From JAWVFM01 sp963843315 (GTDB lineage Bacteria > Actinomycetota > Thermoleophilia > Solirubrobacterales > 70-9), in the NCBI GenBank assembly GCA_963843315.1, contig CAWJJU010000005.1, forward strand, positions 557,662 to 621,661: DNA of 64,000 nucleotides. Direction: 5' to 3'. The notes beneath the pieces are model-generated. The model was not told the origin of the DNA. It saw only the letters and a program-made list of their open reading frames with translations, and did not search any database. The position numbers were made by a program, and so were the translations under genes. The stretch's first letter is position 1. Every line of letters begins with the position of its first letter. Shown in pieces: positions 27,384 through 35,803 of this stretch.

Positions 27384-27430
27384 GGGGCGAGCTTAGAGGG
27401 GGGCGTGGACGCGCTGACCGGGCGGTACGA

Positions 27431-27907
27431 CTAGCGATCCGTCGCTCCGCCACCAGGCGACAGCCGTGCCACGTCTGCGCGGATTTCCGCCAGCGTCGCC
27501 TCCATCTCGTCCATCTTCGCGAGGAGCGGATCGCCCTCGCGCTCCTGCCGGGCGGCTCGCGAGCGCTCGACGAACGAGCTGGTGATCACGCCCGTGACCA
27601 CGGCGAAGAGCGATAGCCCGCCGATCATCAGCACGCTCGCGATCAGCCGCCCGGACGTCTGGCCCGGGACGATGTCCCCGTAGCCCACGGTGGTCACCGT
27701 CTGGGTGGCCCACCACATGCCCTGCCAGATGCTCTTGAAGCTGCCCGGGTCGACCAGGCGCTCGAGGATCCCGAACGCGACGATGGCGACGAACCACAGG
27801 CCCGCGATGATGGCGGCCGCGAGGCGTGGCCTCATTCCCTTTCTCTCCACCCGCCTCGTGACCAGACGTACAGGCCATTCATCCTGGGGCGGCGTGACAT
27901 CTGCCAT
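27431..27907 (-). CDS. Two-transmembrane potassium channel
   Basis: A 158-residue KcsA-like channel: one helix near residues 30-48, a pore loop with WATQTVTTVGYGDIVPGQ (selectivity filter TVGYGD), a second helix near 88-110, then a charged, coiled C-terminal tail (ERSRAARQEREGDPLLAKMD). It forms K+-selective pores as a tetramer in the plasma membrane. No RCK/TrkA domain is attached. A second channel of another type lies at 30940. Confidence 0.9.
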   Translation of the reverse strand: MADVTPPQDEWPVRLVTRRVERKGMRPRLAAAIIAGLWFVAIVAFGILERLVDPGSFKSIWQGMWWATQTVTTVGYGDIVPGQTSGRLIASVLMIGGLSLFAVVTGVITSSFVERSRAARQEREGDPLLAKMDEMEATLAEIRADVARLSPGGGATDR

Positions 27908-27977
27908 TCAGCGCAGATTCGCCACAACGCCCCCTTGCCCTTCCCGCCGCACTCCGCGGGGTCGCCGGCGCCCGGCG

Positions 27978-28430
27978 CTAGTCGCCCGGGCGGGAGCGCT
28001 CGAGCAGGTCGCGAAGTCGCTCCAGGTCCTTCTGGTTGGCGCGGCGCATGGCGGCGGCCATCATCGGCGCGACGACCTTCGAGAAGCCCGATGGCTCGCC
28101 GCGGTTGCGAAGCGACATGCGCGTGCGGCCGGGCCCGGCGTCGGCCCACTCATACGTCGTCTCCATCGGGAACGGCCCCTGAGAGGTGCTCATCACCAGG
28201 CGCTCGCCCGCGACCAGCTCGCGGACCTCGTAGGTGTATTCGAGCGTCCTTCCCAAGAAGCGGGCGACGAAGGCCATTCGCGAGCCCACCCTCACGGGCG
28301 GCTCCGTCTGCCAGTGAACGGACGCGATGTTCGCGTACCACTCCGTGGCGTTGCCGGGGTCGGCGGCGTATCCGGCGACCTCCTCGCGCGGCCGGCCGAT
28401 CTCGATCGAGGTGGCGACGTCGACGCTCAA
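27978..28430 (-). CDS. SRPBCC (polyketide cyclase/START-like) family protein
   Basis: A 150-residue single-domain protein: VATSIEIGRPREEVAGYAAD then PGNATEWYANI, MAFVARFLGRTLEYTYEV and GPFPMETTYEWADAGPGRTRM are the usual SRPBCC helix-grip pattern for binding a hydrophobic ligand. The ligand is unknown. The start is TTG 28430, whose bases overlap the trpS stop (TTGA), so it is translationally coupled to trpS. An alternative start is not visible. Confidence 0.8.
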   Translation of the reverse strand: MSVDVATSIEIGRPREEVAGYAADPGNATEWYANIASVHWQTEPPVRVGSRMAFVARFLGRTLEYTYEVRELVAGERLVMSTSQGPFPMETTYEWADAGPGRTRMSLRNRGEPSGFSKVVAPMMAAAMRRANQKDLERLRDLLERSRPGD

Positions 28431-29428
28431 CGCCGCGGCGGGCCGACGCCCATTGCCTCGCGCACGTCGGCGACGGTCTCCGAGGCAATTGAGCGCGCTT
28501 TCTCGGCGCCCATGGCGAGGCTCGCCTCGAGGCCGGCCTCGTCGGGGCGAATCTCGGCGTAGCGCTCGCGCACCGGCGCCAGGAAGTCGACGACCGCGTC
28601 CGCGACGGCGCCCTTGAAGTCGCCGTATCCCGACCCTTCGAACTCGGCCTCGACCTCGTCCATGGAGGTCCCGCGAACGGCGGCCAGCACCTCGATCAGG
28701 TTCGCGACCCCCTCCTTGCCCTCGCCGCGGTGCACGCCCGAGCCGCTGTCGGTCACGGCGCTCCGCACCTTCTTGCGCACGACCTCGGGCTCGTCGAGCA
28801 CGAGCACCGTGCCCTGCGGGGACCCGCCCGTGGTCGACATCTTGTCCGTCGGGCGCTGGAGGTCCATGATCCGCGCCCCGACCTCGGGGATGCGGTGCTC
28901 GGGGACGACGAGGATCTCGCCGAAGCGCTCGTTGAAGCGCTGGGCGATGTCGCGCATCAGCTCGACGTGCTGGCGCTGGTCGTCGCCGACGGGGACATCG
29001 TGCGCCCGGTAGACGAGGACGTCGGCGGCCATGAGGATCGGGTAGTTGAAGATCCCGGCCGAGACGAACGCGCCGGGCTGCGACTCCAGCAGCTCGCGCT
29101 TCTGCTTCCACTGGTGCATGCGATTCAGGTCGCCCCAGGCGGTCACCGAGTTCAGCAACCACGTGAGCTCGGAGTGCTCGGGCACATCGCTCTGGCGGAA
29201 CAGGACCGAGCGTTCGGGATCGATGCCCGCCGCCAGCAGGATCGCCGTGGTATCGAGCGTCGAGCGGCGAAGCTCGGCGGGGTCGTACGGCATCGTCGTC
29301 CCGTGCAGGTCGACGATGCAGTAGATCGCCTCGCCGCGATCCTGCCCCACGACGTACTGGCGGATCGCGCCGATGTAGTTGCCCAGGTGCTTCGACCCGG
29401 TGGGCTGGATGCCGCTGAAGATCCTCAC
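28427..29428 (-). CDS. trpS: Tryptophanyl-tRNA synthetase
   Basis: Charges tRNA-Trp. The 333-residue class I synthetase starts with RIFSGIQPTGSKHLGNYIGA, where KHLGN is the HIGH motif, and has DKMSTTGGSPQGTVLVLDEP, where KMSTT takes the KMSKS position. HQWKQKRELLESQPGAFVSA and GIFNYPILMAADVLVYRAHD support the family. GTG 29428 was chosen because the family core begins there; TACACT lies 9 nt upstream. Confidence 0.96.
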   Translation of the reverse strand: MRIFSGIQPTGSKHLGNYIGAIRQYVVGQDRGEAIYCIVDLHGTTMPYDPAELRRSTLDTTAILLAAGIDPERSVLFRQSDVPEHSELTWLLNSVTAWGDLNRMHQWKQKRELLESQPGAFVSAGIFNYPILMAADVLVYRAHDVPVGDDQRQHVELMRDIAQRFNERFGEILVVPEHRIPEVGARIMDLQRPTDKMSTTGGSPQGTVLVLDEPEVVRKKVRSAVTDSGSGVHRGEGKEGVANLIEVLAAVRGTSMDEVEAEFEGSGYGDFKGAVADAVVDFLAPVRERYAEIRPDEAGLEASLAMGAEKARSIASETVADVREAMGVGPPRR

Positions 29429-29518
29429 GGGGCGCGGAGTGTAGGCGGCGTCCAGGGCAGGCCCCGATAGGGTCAGGGCATCGCGGACGGAGTCGCCATC
29501 GAGGTCGACGGCCTGGAG

Positions 29519-30202
29519 GTGGACCGGGGCGGGCGAGCGGTCCTCACGGGCCTGGGGCTGACCGTCGCACAGGGCAGCGTCACCGCCCTCATGGGCCCGA
29601 GCGGCTGCGGGAAGTCCACCCTCATCCGCTCGATTGTCGGCGTGCAGCGGGTGCGAGCAGGAGATGTCCGCGTGCTCGGCCTGCCCGCGGGCAGCGCCGC
29701 GCTGAGGTCGCGAGTCGCCTACGTCACGCAGGCGCCTTCCGTCTACGCCGATCTCACGGTCCGCGAGAACCTGGCCTACTTCGCGCGCATCCTCGACGCC
29801 CCGAAGAGCAGCATCGACGACGCGCTCGCGACCGTCGACCTCGGTGCCCATTCGGAGCGTCTCGCCGCGACGCTGTCCGGTGGTGAGCGGGCGCGCACGT
29901 CGCTCGCGACCGCCCTCCTCGGCGATCCCGAGGTCCTCGTCCTCGATGAGCCGACCGTGGGACTCGACCCGGTGCTCCGCGAGGCCCTCTGGGGCACCTT
30001 CGGAGATCTCGCGGCGGCCGGCAAGACGCTGCTGGTCTCCTCGCACGTCATGGACGAGGCCGCGCACTGCGGAGCCCTCCTGCTGATGCGCGAGGGCGAG
30101 ATCCTGCGCTCCACCACCCCGTCGGCGCTGCTCGCCGAGACGGGGGCCGCGACCCTGGACGCGGCCTTCCTGCGGGTGATCCAGCCCGGGAGCCGCGCGT
30201 GA
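29519..30202 (+). CDS. ABC transporter ATP-binding protein (ABC-2 type)
   Basis: Motor subunit of an efflux-type ABC system. Walker A GPSGCGKSTL, Q-loop VTQAPSVYADLTVRENLAYF, signature TLSGGERARTSLATALLGDP and Walker B VLVLDEPTVGLDP are complete, with the H-loop in SSHVMDEA. The drug-exporter style VGLDP fits the ABC-2 permease that follows, overlapping by GTGA. GTG 29519 is the first usual start in frame but omits the first strand; in-frame sequence back to 29480 reads GVAIEVDGLEVDRGG, with TAGGGT 6 nt before an ATC codon at 29480. See the finding. Confidence 0.9.
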   Translation: MDRGGRAVLTGLGLTVAQGSVTALMGPSGCGKSTLIRSIVGVQRVRAGDVRVLGLPAGSAALRSRVAYVTQAPSVYADLTVRENLAYFARILDAPKSSIDDALATVDLGAHSERLAATLSGGERARTSLATALLGDPEVLVLDEPTVGLDPVLREALWGTFGDLAAAGKTLLVSSHVMDEAAHCGALLLMREGEILRSTTPSALLAETGAATLDAAFLRVIQPGSRA

Positions 30203-30936
30203 GCGCACGGATCACCCTGGCCACCGCCGAACGGGTCCTCCTGCAGCTTCGCCACGATCCCCGCACCGTCGCCCTCCTCGTCTTCGTCCCGTGCATGCTG
30301 ATCACGCTGCTCGAGCTCATCTACTCCGATCAGCCCGCCACGTTCGACCGGATCGGAGCGCCGATGGTGGGGCTCTTCCCGCTGCTGTCGATGTTCCTCG
30401 TCACGTCGATCACCATGCTGCGCGAGCGCACAACGGGGACGCTGGAGCGGCTGATGACGCTGCCGCTGGCGAAGATCGACCTCCTCGCGGGGTACGCCCT
30501 GGCCTTCGCCGTGTTCGCGGCCGTCCAGGCGACCGTCGTCGCGGGCCTCGCGTTTCTGGTCCTCGGGCTCGACGTCACCGGCTCGCCGGCGCTGGTCGTG
30601 ATGCTGGCGATCACCAACGCTCTGCTGGGGATGTCGCTCGGCCTCTTCACCAGCGCGTTCGCGCGCAGCGAGTTCCAGGCCCTCCAGTTCATGCCCGCCT
30701 TTCTGCTCCCGCAGCTCTTTTTGTGCGGGCTGTTCGTACCGCGCAACCTGATGGCGCCGGCTCTCGAGGCCGTCTCCTGGGCGCTGCCGATGACCTACGC
30801 GTACGACGCTCTGAGCCGGGTGGCCAACGAACCCACCCTTGGCGCGAGGGGGGTGCTCGACGTGGCGGTCACCCTGGTCGCAATGGGCCTGTCCCTCGTC
30901 CTCGCGGCGCTGACGCTGAGGCGGCGCACCGACTGA
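30199..30936 (+). CDS. ABC-2 type transporter permease
   Basis: A 245-residue membrane protein with six hydrophobic segments (first near residues 26-40), and the ABC-2 signature regions TSITMLRERTTGTLERLMTL, PLAKIDLLAGY and FMPAFLLPQLFLCGLFVPR followed by NLMAPALEAVSWALPMTYA. It pairs with the ATPase upstream (GTGA overlap). Substrates of such two-gene systems include drugs, lipids and polysaccharides; nothing here decides. Confidence 0.9.
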   Translation: MSARITLATAERVLLQLRHDPRTVALLVFVPCMLITLLELIYSDQPATFDRIGAPMVGLFPLLSMFLVTSITMLRERTTGTLERLMTLPLAKIDLLAGYALAFAVFAAVQATVVAGLAFLVLGLDVTGSPALVVMLAITNALLGMSLGLFTSAFARSEFQALQFMPAFLLPQLFLCGLFVPRNLMAPALEAVSWALPMTYAYDALSRVANEPTLGARGVLDVAVTLVAMGLSLVLAALTLRRRTD

Positions 30937-30939
30937 AGC

Positions 30940-31656
30940 TCAGGGCGCGGCATCGGCGCGCCGGGGATCGCGCCGCCCGAGGTTGCTGACGATCACCGCG
31001 ACCACGGTGACCATGTAGATCTGCCCGATCAGCGCCTCGGCGATCGACAGCGACCGTCCAATGTCGTTTGCCGCCACGAAGTCGCCGTAGCCCGTGGTGG
31101 TGAGGGTCGAGAAGCTGTAGTAGAGGAAGATCGGGATGTGCTCGGTCCCTGACTCGACCCGCGAGTGGAAGAAGTGGCCTCCGTCGAGCTGGTTGATGAC
31201 GGCGAAGCCGTATCCGAACAGCATCCCGGCCAGCAGGTAGATGCAGAGCACGCCGAACATCGCGTTGATCGTCACGCGACCCGCCTGACGGAACTGGGAG
31301 GCGATGCCGCGGACGATCGCCAGCGGCACCAGCGCGACCAGGAGCAGGCTCTCGACGCGAGCCGAGGTGCTCCCGATGCCCCCCGTGCCGATCGAGGAGG
31401 CGATCGCCCCGAAGACCGCGAGCCCGACCGCGACAGCGGCCACCCTGAAGACCGCCTCGTGGATTCCGGAGGTGCGCAGCGCGCTCAGCAGGGTCAGGCC
31501 CTGAAGCGTGATGGTGACCAGGCGAGCCCAGGCCTCGTCGGGGGCCGCGAGCTGGAAGACGAGGGAGAACAGGATGAGCGCGAGGACGATGCCGTACTGG
31601 TGCTCCGCCTTCCTGGTGATGTGAATCGGGCGCCGCACGCTCGGCCCATTGTTCAA
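30940..31656 (-). CDS. Ion-channel family protein with TTGYGD filter
   Basis: A 238-residue membrane protein with about five hydrophobic segments; the last two flank a pore loop FLYYSFSTLTTTGYGDFVA, with the K+-filter-like TTGYGD. It resembles the Ion_trans_2 group with extra N-terminal helices. Start uncertain: TTG 31656 opens the frame, and GTG 31638 is also possible. Its gene lies between two ABC systems and converges with the ABC-2 permease (3 nt between stops). Confidence 0.8.
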   Translation of the reverse strand: MNNGPSVRRPIHITRKAEHQYGIVLALILFSLVFQLAAPDEAWARLVTITLQGLTLLSALRTSGIHEAVFRVAAVAVGLAVFGAIASSIGTGGIGSTSARVESLLLVALVPLAIVRGIASQFRQAGRVTINAMFGVLCIYLLAGMLFGYGFAVINQLDGGHFFHSRVESGTEHIPIFLYYSFSTLTTTGYGDFVAANDIGRSLSIAEALIGQIYMVTVVAVIVSNLGRRDPRRADAAP

Positions 31657-31684
31657 GCAGCGGTGGACCGATCTTTCGGCCGCG

Positions 31685-32461
31685 CTAGGGCTCGGGAGGC
31701 TCCCGCAGCTGGTGGGCGGGCGTGAAGAAGTTCCGGTAGGCGAGGTTGATCGCCACGAGCCCTGCCAGAGCGACGCTTCCGAGAAGCACCCACAGCAGGA
31801 TGAGCTGGAGGCGGACGGCGTCGGTTGGGCTGGCGCCGGCGAGGAGGCTGCCGACCATCGTGCCCGGGAAGAAGACGACCCCGGTGGTCTTCGTGGAGTC
31901 GATCAACGTGATCATCCCGGAGCGCAGGCTGCGGCGCACGATCGGCGCCGATGCCTCTGTTGACGTCGCGCCCAGCGCCAGGGTGGCCTCGATCTGCCGG
32001 GCGCCCGACTCGACCTCGTCGCCCAGGCGGTTGAGGGCGACGGCCGCGGCGGTCATCGAGTTGCCGATGACCATCCCGCCGACCGGCACGAGGAAGCGCG
32101 GGGTGGCGTCGAAGACCCCGAGCCCAACGACCAGCGAGACGGTGACGGTGGCGGCCAGCGCGAGAGCGATGAACAGCGGCCAGAACGCGTCGGGGACCTT
32201 CTTCGCCCGCGAGCGCGCCGTAAACGCCCCGAAGGTGACCATCGCCGCCAGCAGGACGATCACGAAGACGAGCTGGTCCTGGTCGAAGATCAGCTTGATC
32301 ACGTAGCCGATCGCCGAGAGCTGGATGAAGGAGCGCCCGACCGCGATCGCGATGTCGCCCTCGAGGTCCGCCTGCTGCCAGCGCGAGACGGCGATCGCGA
32401 TCGCGACCAGCACGAGGGTCGCGGCGACCTGCCCGAGGGTGACGTCGATCGTGGTGATCAT
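31685..32461 (-). CDS. fetB: FetB-like ABC permease (UPF0014)
   Basis: A 258-residue membrane protein of the FetB/YbbM family: IAVGRSFIQLSAIGYVIKLI, LVPVGGMVIGNSMTAAAVAL, EATLALGATSTEAS and TTGVVFFPGTMVGSLLAGAS are all conserved stretches. In E. coli FetAB exports iron and protects against peroxide; that role here is transferred by family. ATG 32461 overlaps the fetA stop (ATGA). Confidence 0.9.
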   Translation of the reverse strand: MITTIDVTLGQVAATLVLVAIAIAVSRWQQADLEGDIAIAVGRSFIQLSAIGYVIKLIFDQDQLVFVIVLLAAMVTFGAFTARSRAKKVPDAFWPLFIALALAATVTVSLVVGLGVFDATPRFLVPVGGMVIGNSMTAAAVALNRLGDEVESGARQIEATLALGATSTEASAPIVRRSLRSGMITLIDSTKTTGVVFFPGTMVGSLLAGASPTDAVRLQLILLWVLLGSVALAGLVAINLAYRNFFTPAHQLREPPEP

Positions 32462-33117
32462 GCGTGTAACTCCTCGGCGACGGTTCCCTGGGCGATCGCC
32501 CGGCCCGCCTCCAGCCTGACAACCCAGTCGGCCATGCGACGGGCCTGGTCGAGGTCGTGGGTGACCAGCACCGTCGAGATGTGCAGGCGCTCGCGCAGGT
32601 CCAGCAGCGTCGCCTCGACGGCGTCGCGGGTGGCGCCGTCGAGCGCCGAGGTCGGCTCGTCGAGCAGCAGGACCTTCGGCTCGAGGGCGAGCGCCCGCGC
32701 CAGCATTACCCGCTGCTGCTCGCCCACCGACAGCTTCGCCGCGTCGCGCTCGGCGAAGGAGCCGTCGAGGCCGGCGAGGCCGAGGAGCCGCGGCACGTCC
32801 GCTTCCCGCCCGCCGAGCCCGGCCGCGAACTCGACGTTCGCGGCCACCGTTCCCTCGATGAGGGCGGGTAGCTGCGGCACGAGGCATACCTCGCGCCGAA
32901 GCGCGAGCGGGTCGCGGTCGCGGACGTCGCCGCCGCGATAGCGAACGACCCCTGCCTCGGGGTCGGCGAGGCGGTCGAGAAGCCGCAGGACGGTCGACTT
33001 GCCGGAGCCCGACGGGCCGGCCAGGCAGCTCGCGCCCTCCGGGAGCGAGGCCGTGAAGTCGTCGAGCACGGTCTTACCGGCCCGGCGCAGGCTCACACCC
33101 TCGAGCTCGAACAGCAC
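32458..33117 (-). CDS. fetA: FetA-like ABC ATPase
   Basis: ATP-binding partner of FetB. The 219 residues contain Walker A AGPSGSGKSTVLRLLDRLAD, Q-loop VPQLPALIEGTVAANVEF, signature KLSVGEQQRVMLARAL and Walker B LLLDEPTSALDGATRD. The two-gene FetA-FetB order is the same as in E. coli ybbL-ybbM. GTG 33117 was chosen since the fold begins here (VLFELEGVSLRR) and GATAAT lies 6 nt upstream. It diverges from ku, 125 bp away. Confidence 0.9.
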   Translation of the reverse strand: MLFELEGVSLRRAGKTVLDDFTASLPEGASCLAGPSGSGKSTVLRLLDRLADPEAGVVRYRGGDVRDRDPLALRREVCLVPQLPALIEGTVAANVEFAAGLGGREADVPRLLGLAGLDGSFAERDAAKLSVGEQQRVMLARALALEPKVLLLDEPTSALDGATRDAVEATLLDLRERLHISTVLVTHDLDQARRMADWVVRLEAGRAIAQGTVAEELHA

Positions 33118-33242
33118 CCGGCGATTATCCGCCGAGCGATGAGTTTGGAGGCCGCTCGCGGTCTCAGGGGCATGCGCAAGCAACATCGCACCCACATGCA
33201 GGCTCCGGGTTCGGACGCGGCGAAACTGGGAAACTGATTCAA

Positions 33243-34160
33243 ATGGCACGTGCAATCTGGTCAGGATCGATCAGCTTCGGGCTCCTCAACGTCCCCGTGA
33301 AGCTCTACAGCGCAGTCGCTCGCAAGAACGTGAGCTTCCGCGAGCTGCGCGCAACCGACGGCTCCCGCGTGCGCCACAAGCGCGTCGCCGAGGCCGACGG
33401 CAAGGAGGTCGCCTACGAGGACATGGTCAAGGGGTATGAGATCTCTCCCGAGCAGTACGTCGTGATCACCCGCGACGAGCTCGAGGCTCTCGACCCCAAG
33501 AAGACCCGCGCGATCGAGATCGAGGATTTCGTCGACCTCGACGAGATCGACCCCATCTACTTCGACCACCCCTACTACCTCGGACCCGACAAGGGCGCCG
33601 AGCGCGCCTACGCGCTGCTCGTCAAGGCGATGGAGGAGGGCCACAAGGTTGCCGTCGCCCGCTTCGTGATGCGCAACCGCGAGAGCCTTGCGGCGATCCG
33701 GACGATGGACGGGGTCCTGACCCTGACCACGATGCGCTTCGCCGACGAGGTGGTCACTCCCACCGAGCTCGGCGACGTCATCCCCGACGACGTCGAGGCG
33801 CCCAAGAAGCGCGAGGTGGACATGGCGAAGCAGCTGGTCAGCCAGCTGGAGTCGAAGTTCGAGCCCGACAAGTACCGCGACGAGTATCGCGAGGAGCTGC
33901 TGGCGATGATCGAGCGCAAGGCCGAGGGCGAGGACGTCCTCGAGACTGTCTCCGAGGCTCCCAAGCCCACCCGCGCTCCCGACCTGATGGCGGCCCTCGA
34001 GGAGAGCCTCGCCGCCGTCAAGGGCCAGCCGCTCGGCAAGGGCAGGTCCGCCAACGGATCGTCTGAGCGCTCGTCGTCCAAGTCGAAGTCCGCGAGCAAG
34101 TCGAAGTCCGCGAGCAAGCCGAAGTCGACATCTCCAAGCAAGGCCAAAGCCGCGAAGTAG
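33243..34160 (+). CDS. ku: Ku DNA end-binding protein with Lys/Ser tail
   Basis: Homodimeric ring protein that binds DNA double-strand ends for non-homologous end joining and recruits LigD. The Ku core (about 1-255) starts ARAIWSGSISFGLLNVPVKL and has YYLGPDKGAERAYALLVKAM. The C-terminus from residue 270 is a low-complexity basic tail with SKSASKSKSASKPKS, whose DNA holds a tandem repeat; such Lys-rich tails in actinobacterial Ku bind DNA without needing ends. The stop TAG is at 34158-34160, but the LigD frame runs open beneath the tail. Confidence 0.95.
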   Translation: MARAIWSGSISFGLLNVPVKLYSAVARKNVSFRELRATDGSRVRHKRVAEADGKEVAYEDMVKGYEISPEQYVVITRDELEALDPKKTRAIEIEDFVDLDEIDPIYFDHPYYLGPDKGAERAYALLVKAMEEGHKVAVARFVMRNRESLAAIRTMDGVLTLTTMRFADEVVTPTELGDVIPDDVEAPKKREVDMAKQLVSQLESKFEPDKYRDEYREELLAMIERKAEGEDVLETVSEAPKPTRAPDLMAALEESLAAVKGQPLGKGRSANGSSERSSSKSKSASKSKSASKPKSTSPSKAKAAK

Positions 34161-34201
34161 AGGTCGACGGCCGCACGGTCGGCCTCACCAACCTCGACAA
34201 G

Positions 34202-35049
34202 GTGCTGTGGCCCGAGCCGGGCTTCACCAAGGGCGAGGCCATCGACTACTACGCGCGGATCGCCCCGGTGATCCTGCCCCACCTGGCGGGGCCGACCCCT
34301 TACGCGGGTGCGCTTCCCAAACGGCGTTGCCGACAAGTCGTTCTACGAGAAGCGCGCCCCCTCGCACGCGCCCGACTGGGTGAACACGGCGCCGCTGGAG
34401 TTCGGGAGCGAGGGCCTGCTGCACTTCGTCGTCTGCGACGACCTCGCCACGCTGATCTGGCTGGCGCAGCTGGCGGCGCTGGAGCTGCACCCGTCGCTCT
34501 CGCTCGCCAAGGACGTCGAGCGCCCCACCTGCCTGGTCTTCGACCTCGACCCCGGCGCGCCCGCCGACATCCTCGACTGCTGCCGTGTCGGCCTCACGAT
34601 CAAGGCGATGTTCGAGAACCTCGGCCTCGAGTCGTTCCCCAAGACGTCGGGCTCCAAGGGCCTTCAGCTCTACGTCCCGCTGAACACGAAGGTCACCTAC
34701 GAGCAGACCAAGCCGTTCGCGCACGCGGTCGCCCAGGCGCTCGAGCGCGACGACCCGAAGCACGTCGTCTCGAAGATGAAGAAGGAGCTGCGCAAGGGCA
34801 AGGTGCTCGTCGACTGGAGCCAGAACGACCGCGCGAAGACCACCGTCGCCGTGTACTCCCTGCGCCGCCGCGACCACCCGACGGTTTCGACCCCGGTCAC
34901 CTGGGACGAGGTCGAAACCGCGCTGAAGAAGGAGGATCCCGACCTCCTGCGCTTCGAGTCGAGCGACGTCCTGCGGCCGGGTGCGCAAGCACGGCGACCT
35001 CTTCAAGTCGGTCCTGGAGCTCAAGCAGAAGCTGCCGAAGCCGGGGTAG
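34202..35049 (+). CDS. ligD: LigD polymerase (PolDom) domain protein, frameshifted, start unclear
   Basis: Archaeo-eukaryotic primase-type polymerase of bacterial NHEJ; it fills gaps at broken ends. Recognised by NLDKVLWPEPGFTKGEAIDY, RFPNGVADKSFYEKRAPSHA, CLVFDLDPGAPADI with the metal-binding Asp pair, KTSGSKGLQLYVPL and WSQNDRAKTTVAVYSLR. Two shifts, near 34287 (extra G) and 34977 (extra C), are needed; it then ends KHGDLFKSVLELKQKLPKPG at TAG 35047. No phosphoesterase or ligase domain is attached. GTG 34202 falls inside the conserved start, and upstream frame EVEVDGRTVGLTNLDK has no start codon back to the stop at 34064. Confidence 0.85.
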
Positions 35050-35085
35050 GGTCCCCCCGTTGGAGCAAAAACCTAGGGAGGGAAC

Positions 35086-35541
35086 ATGCGGAATCGATGG
35101 AAGCTCTGCGCGGCGTTCGCCGTCGGCGCGGCGATCGCCGTGCCGGCGACGGTCATGGCGGGCGGCGACCCGGGAATCGTCGGCGCCGTCGGCGGCCAGA
35201 ACTGGGAGAGCATGGGCAAGACCACGGCGCCCGGTCACTGGACGCCGCTGCCCGGCGCCGTTGGGCACCTGAACATAGCCCCAGGCCCGCACTCGTTGAC
35301 CGTCAGCGCCGACATGTCCAAGGGCAAGGCGAAGTTCCGCGTCGTTTCGGGATCCGTCCTCAAGCCCGGGGGCATCCTGTTCGCAGCCAGGGGCGCGAAC
35401 TCGTTCACGTTCGCCTATCCGGAGGGATGCGGCCCGGGCATCAACCCCACTCTCGAGTGGGAGCGCGCGGGCGCGAAAAAGGCGATCGCCAGGCGCATCG
35501 CCACCCTCAACATCAACACGGGCAGCCCCTGCGCCTATTAG
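35086..35541 (+). CDS. Small secreted protein of unknown function
   Basis: A 151-residue protein with a signal peptide (LCAAFAVGAAIAVPATVMA, cleavage near residue 25) and a Gly/Ala-rich mature part; two cysteines near the C-terminus (EGCGPGINP and SPCAY) could form a disulfide. No family is recognised. It has a strong Shine-Dalgarno (GGGAGG, 4 nt before the ATG), unusual in this window, and a hairpin 27 nt after the stop, so it looks like a single-gene unit. It is separated from ligD by 36 nt. Confidence 0.75.
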   Translation: MRNRWKLCAAFAVGAAIAVPATVMAGGDPGIVGAVGGQNWESMGKTTAPGHWTPLPGAVGHLNIAPGPHSLTVSADMSKGKAKFRVVSGSVLKPGGILFAARGANSFTFAYPEGCGPGINPTLEWERAGAKKAIARRIATLNINTGSPCAY

Positions 35542-35567
35542 GCGAATAATTCGTCCCCCAATAGAAG

Positions 35568-35589
35568 GAGGCCCGGCGAACCGGGCCTC
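35568..35589 (+). terminator. Perfect hairpin after the secreted-protein gene
   Basis: GAGGCCCGG-CGAA-CCGGGCCTC: a 9-bp perfect stem with a four-base loop, beginning 26 nt after the TAG at 35539-35541. No T-tract follows, so if it terminates it does so without the usual U-run. Confidence 0.5.
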
Positions 35590-35803
35590 ACTCCAAACCA
35601 CGCCTCATCCGGTGAATCGCGGGTCGCCTTGCGGCTATCGCGGGCCTTTCTTTCGTCCGGCCCGGCGCCTCTTTCGAGTCGCCTGACTCACCGTTGATCA
35701 TCTTGCGATGAGCGCGATGAGGACTTGGTGATGCGCAAGCTACACACGGCCCCCGGGGGGCGTCTGGCGTGAAACCGCGATTTGCGGATTCCTTCCCGCG
35801 AAA

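Noticed and set aside
34075..34130. Tandem repeats in the ku tail as a CRISPR-like or mobile repeat
   Set aside because: They are in-frame codons for Lys/Ser-rich tail residues, with no spacers; this is low-complexity coding DNA.
35760..35800. CCGC-loop-GCGG hairpin after gcvPB as a third repeat family member with 22812-22850
   Set aside because: The shared core is short, orientation relative to genes is inconsistent, and G+C-rich DNA gives many such stems.
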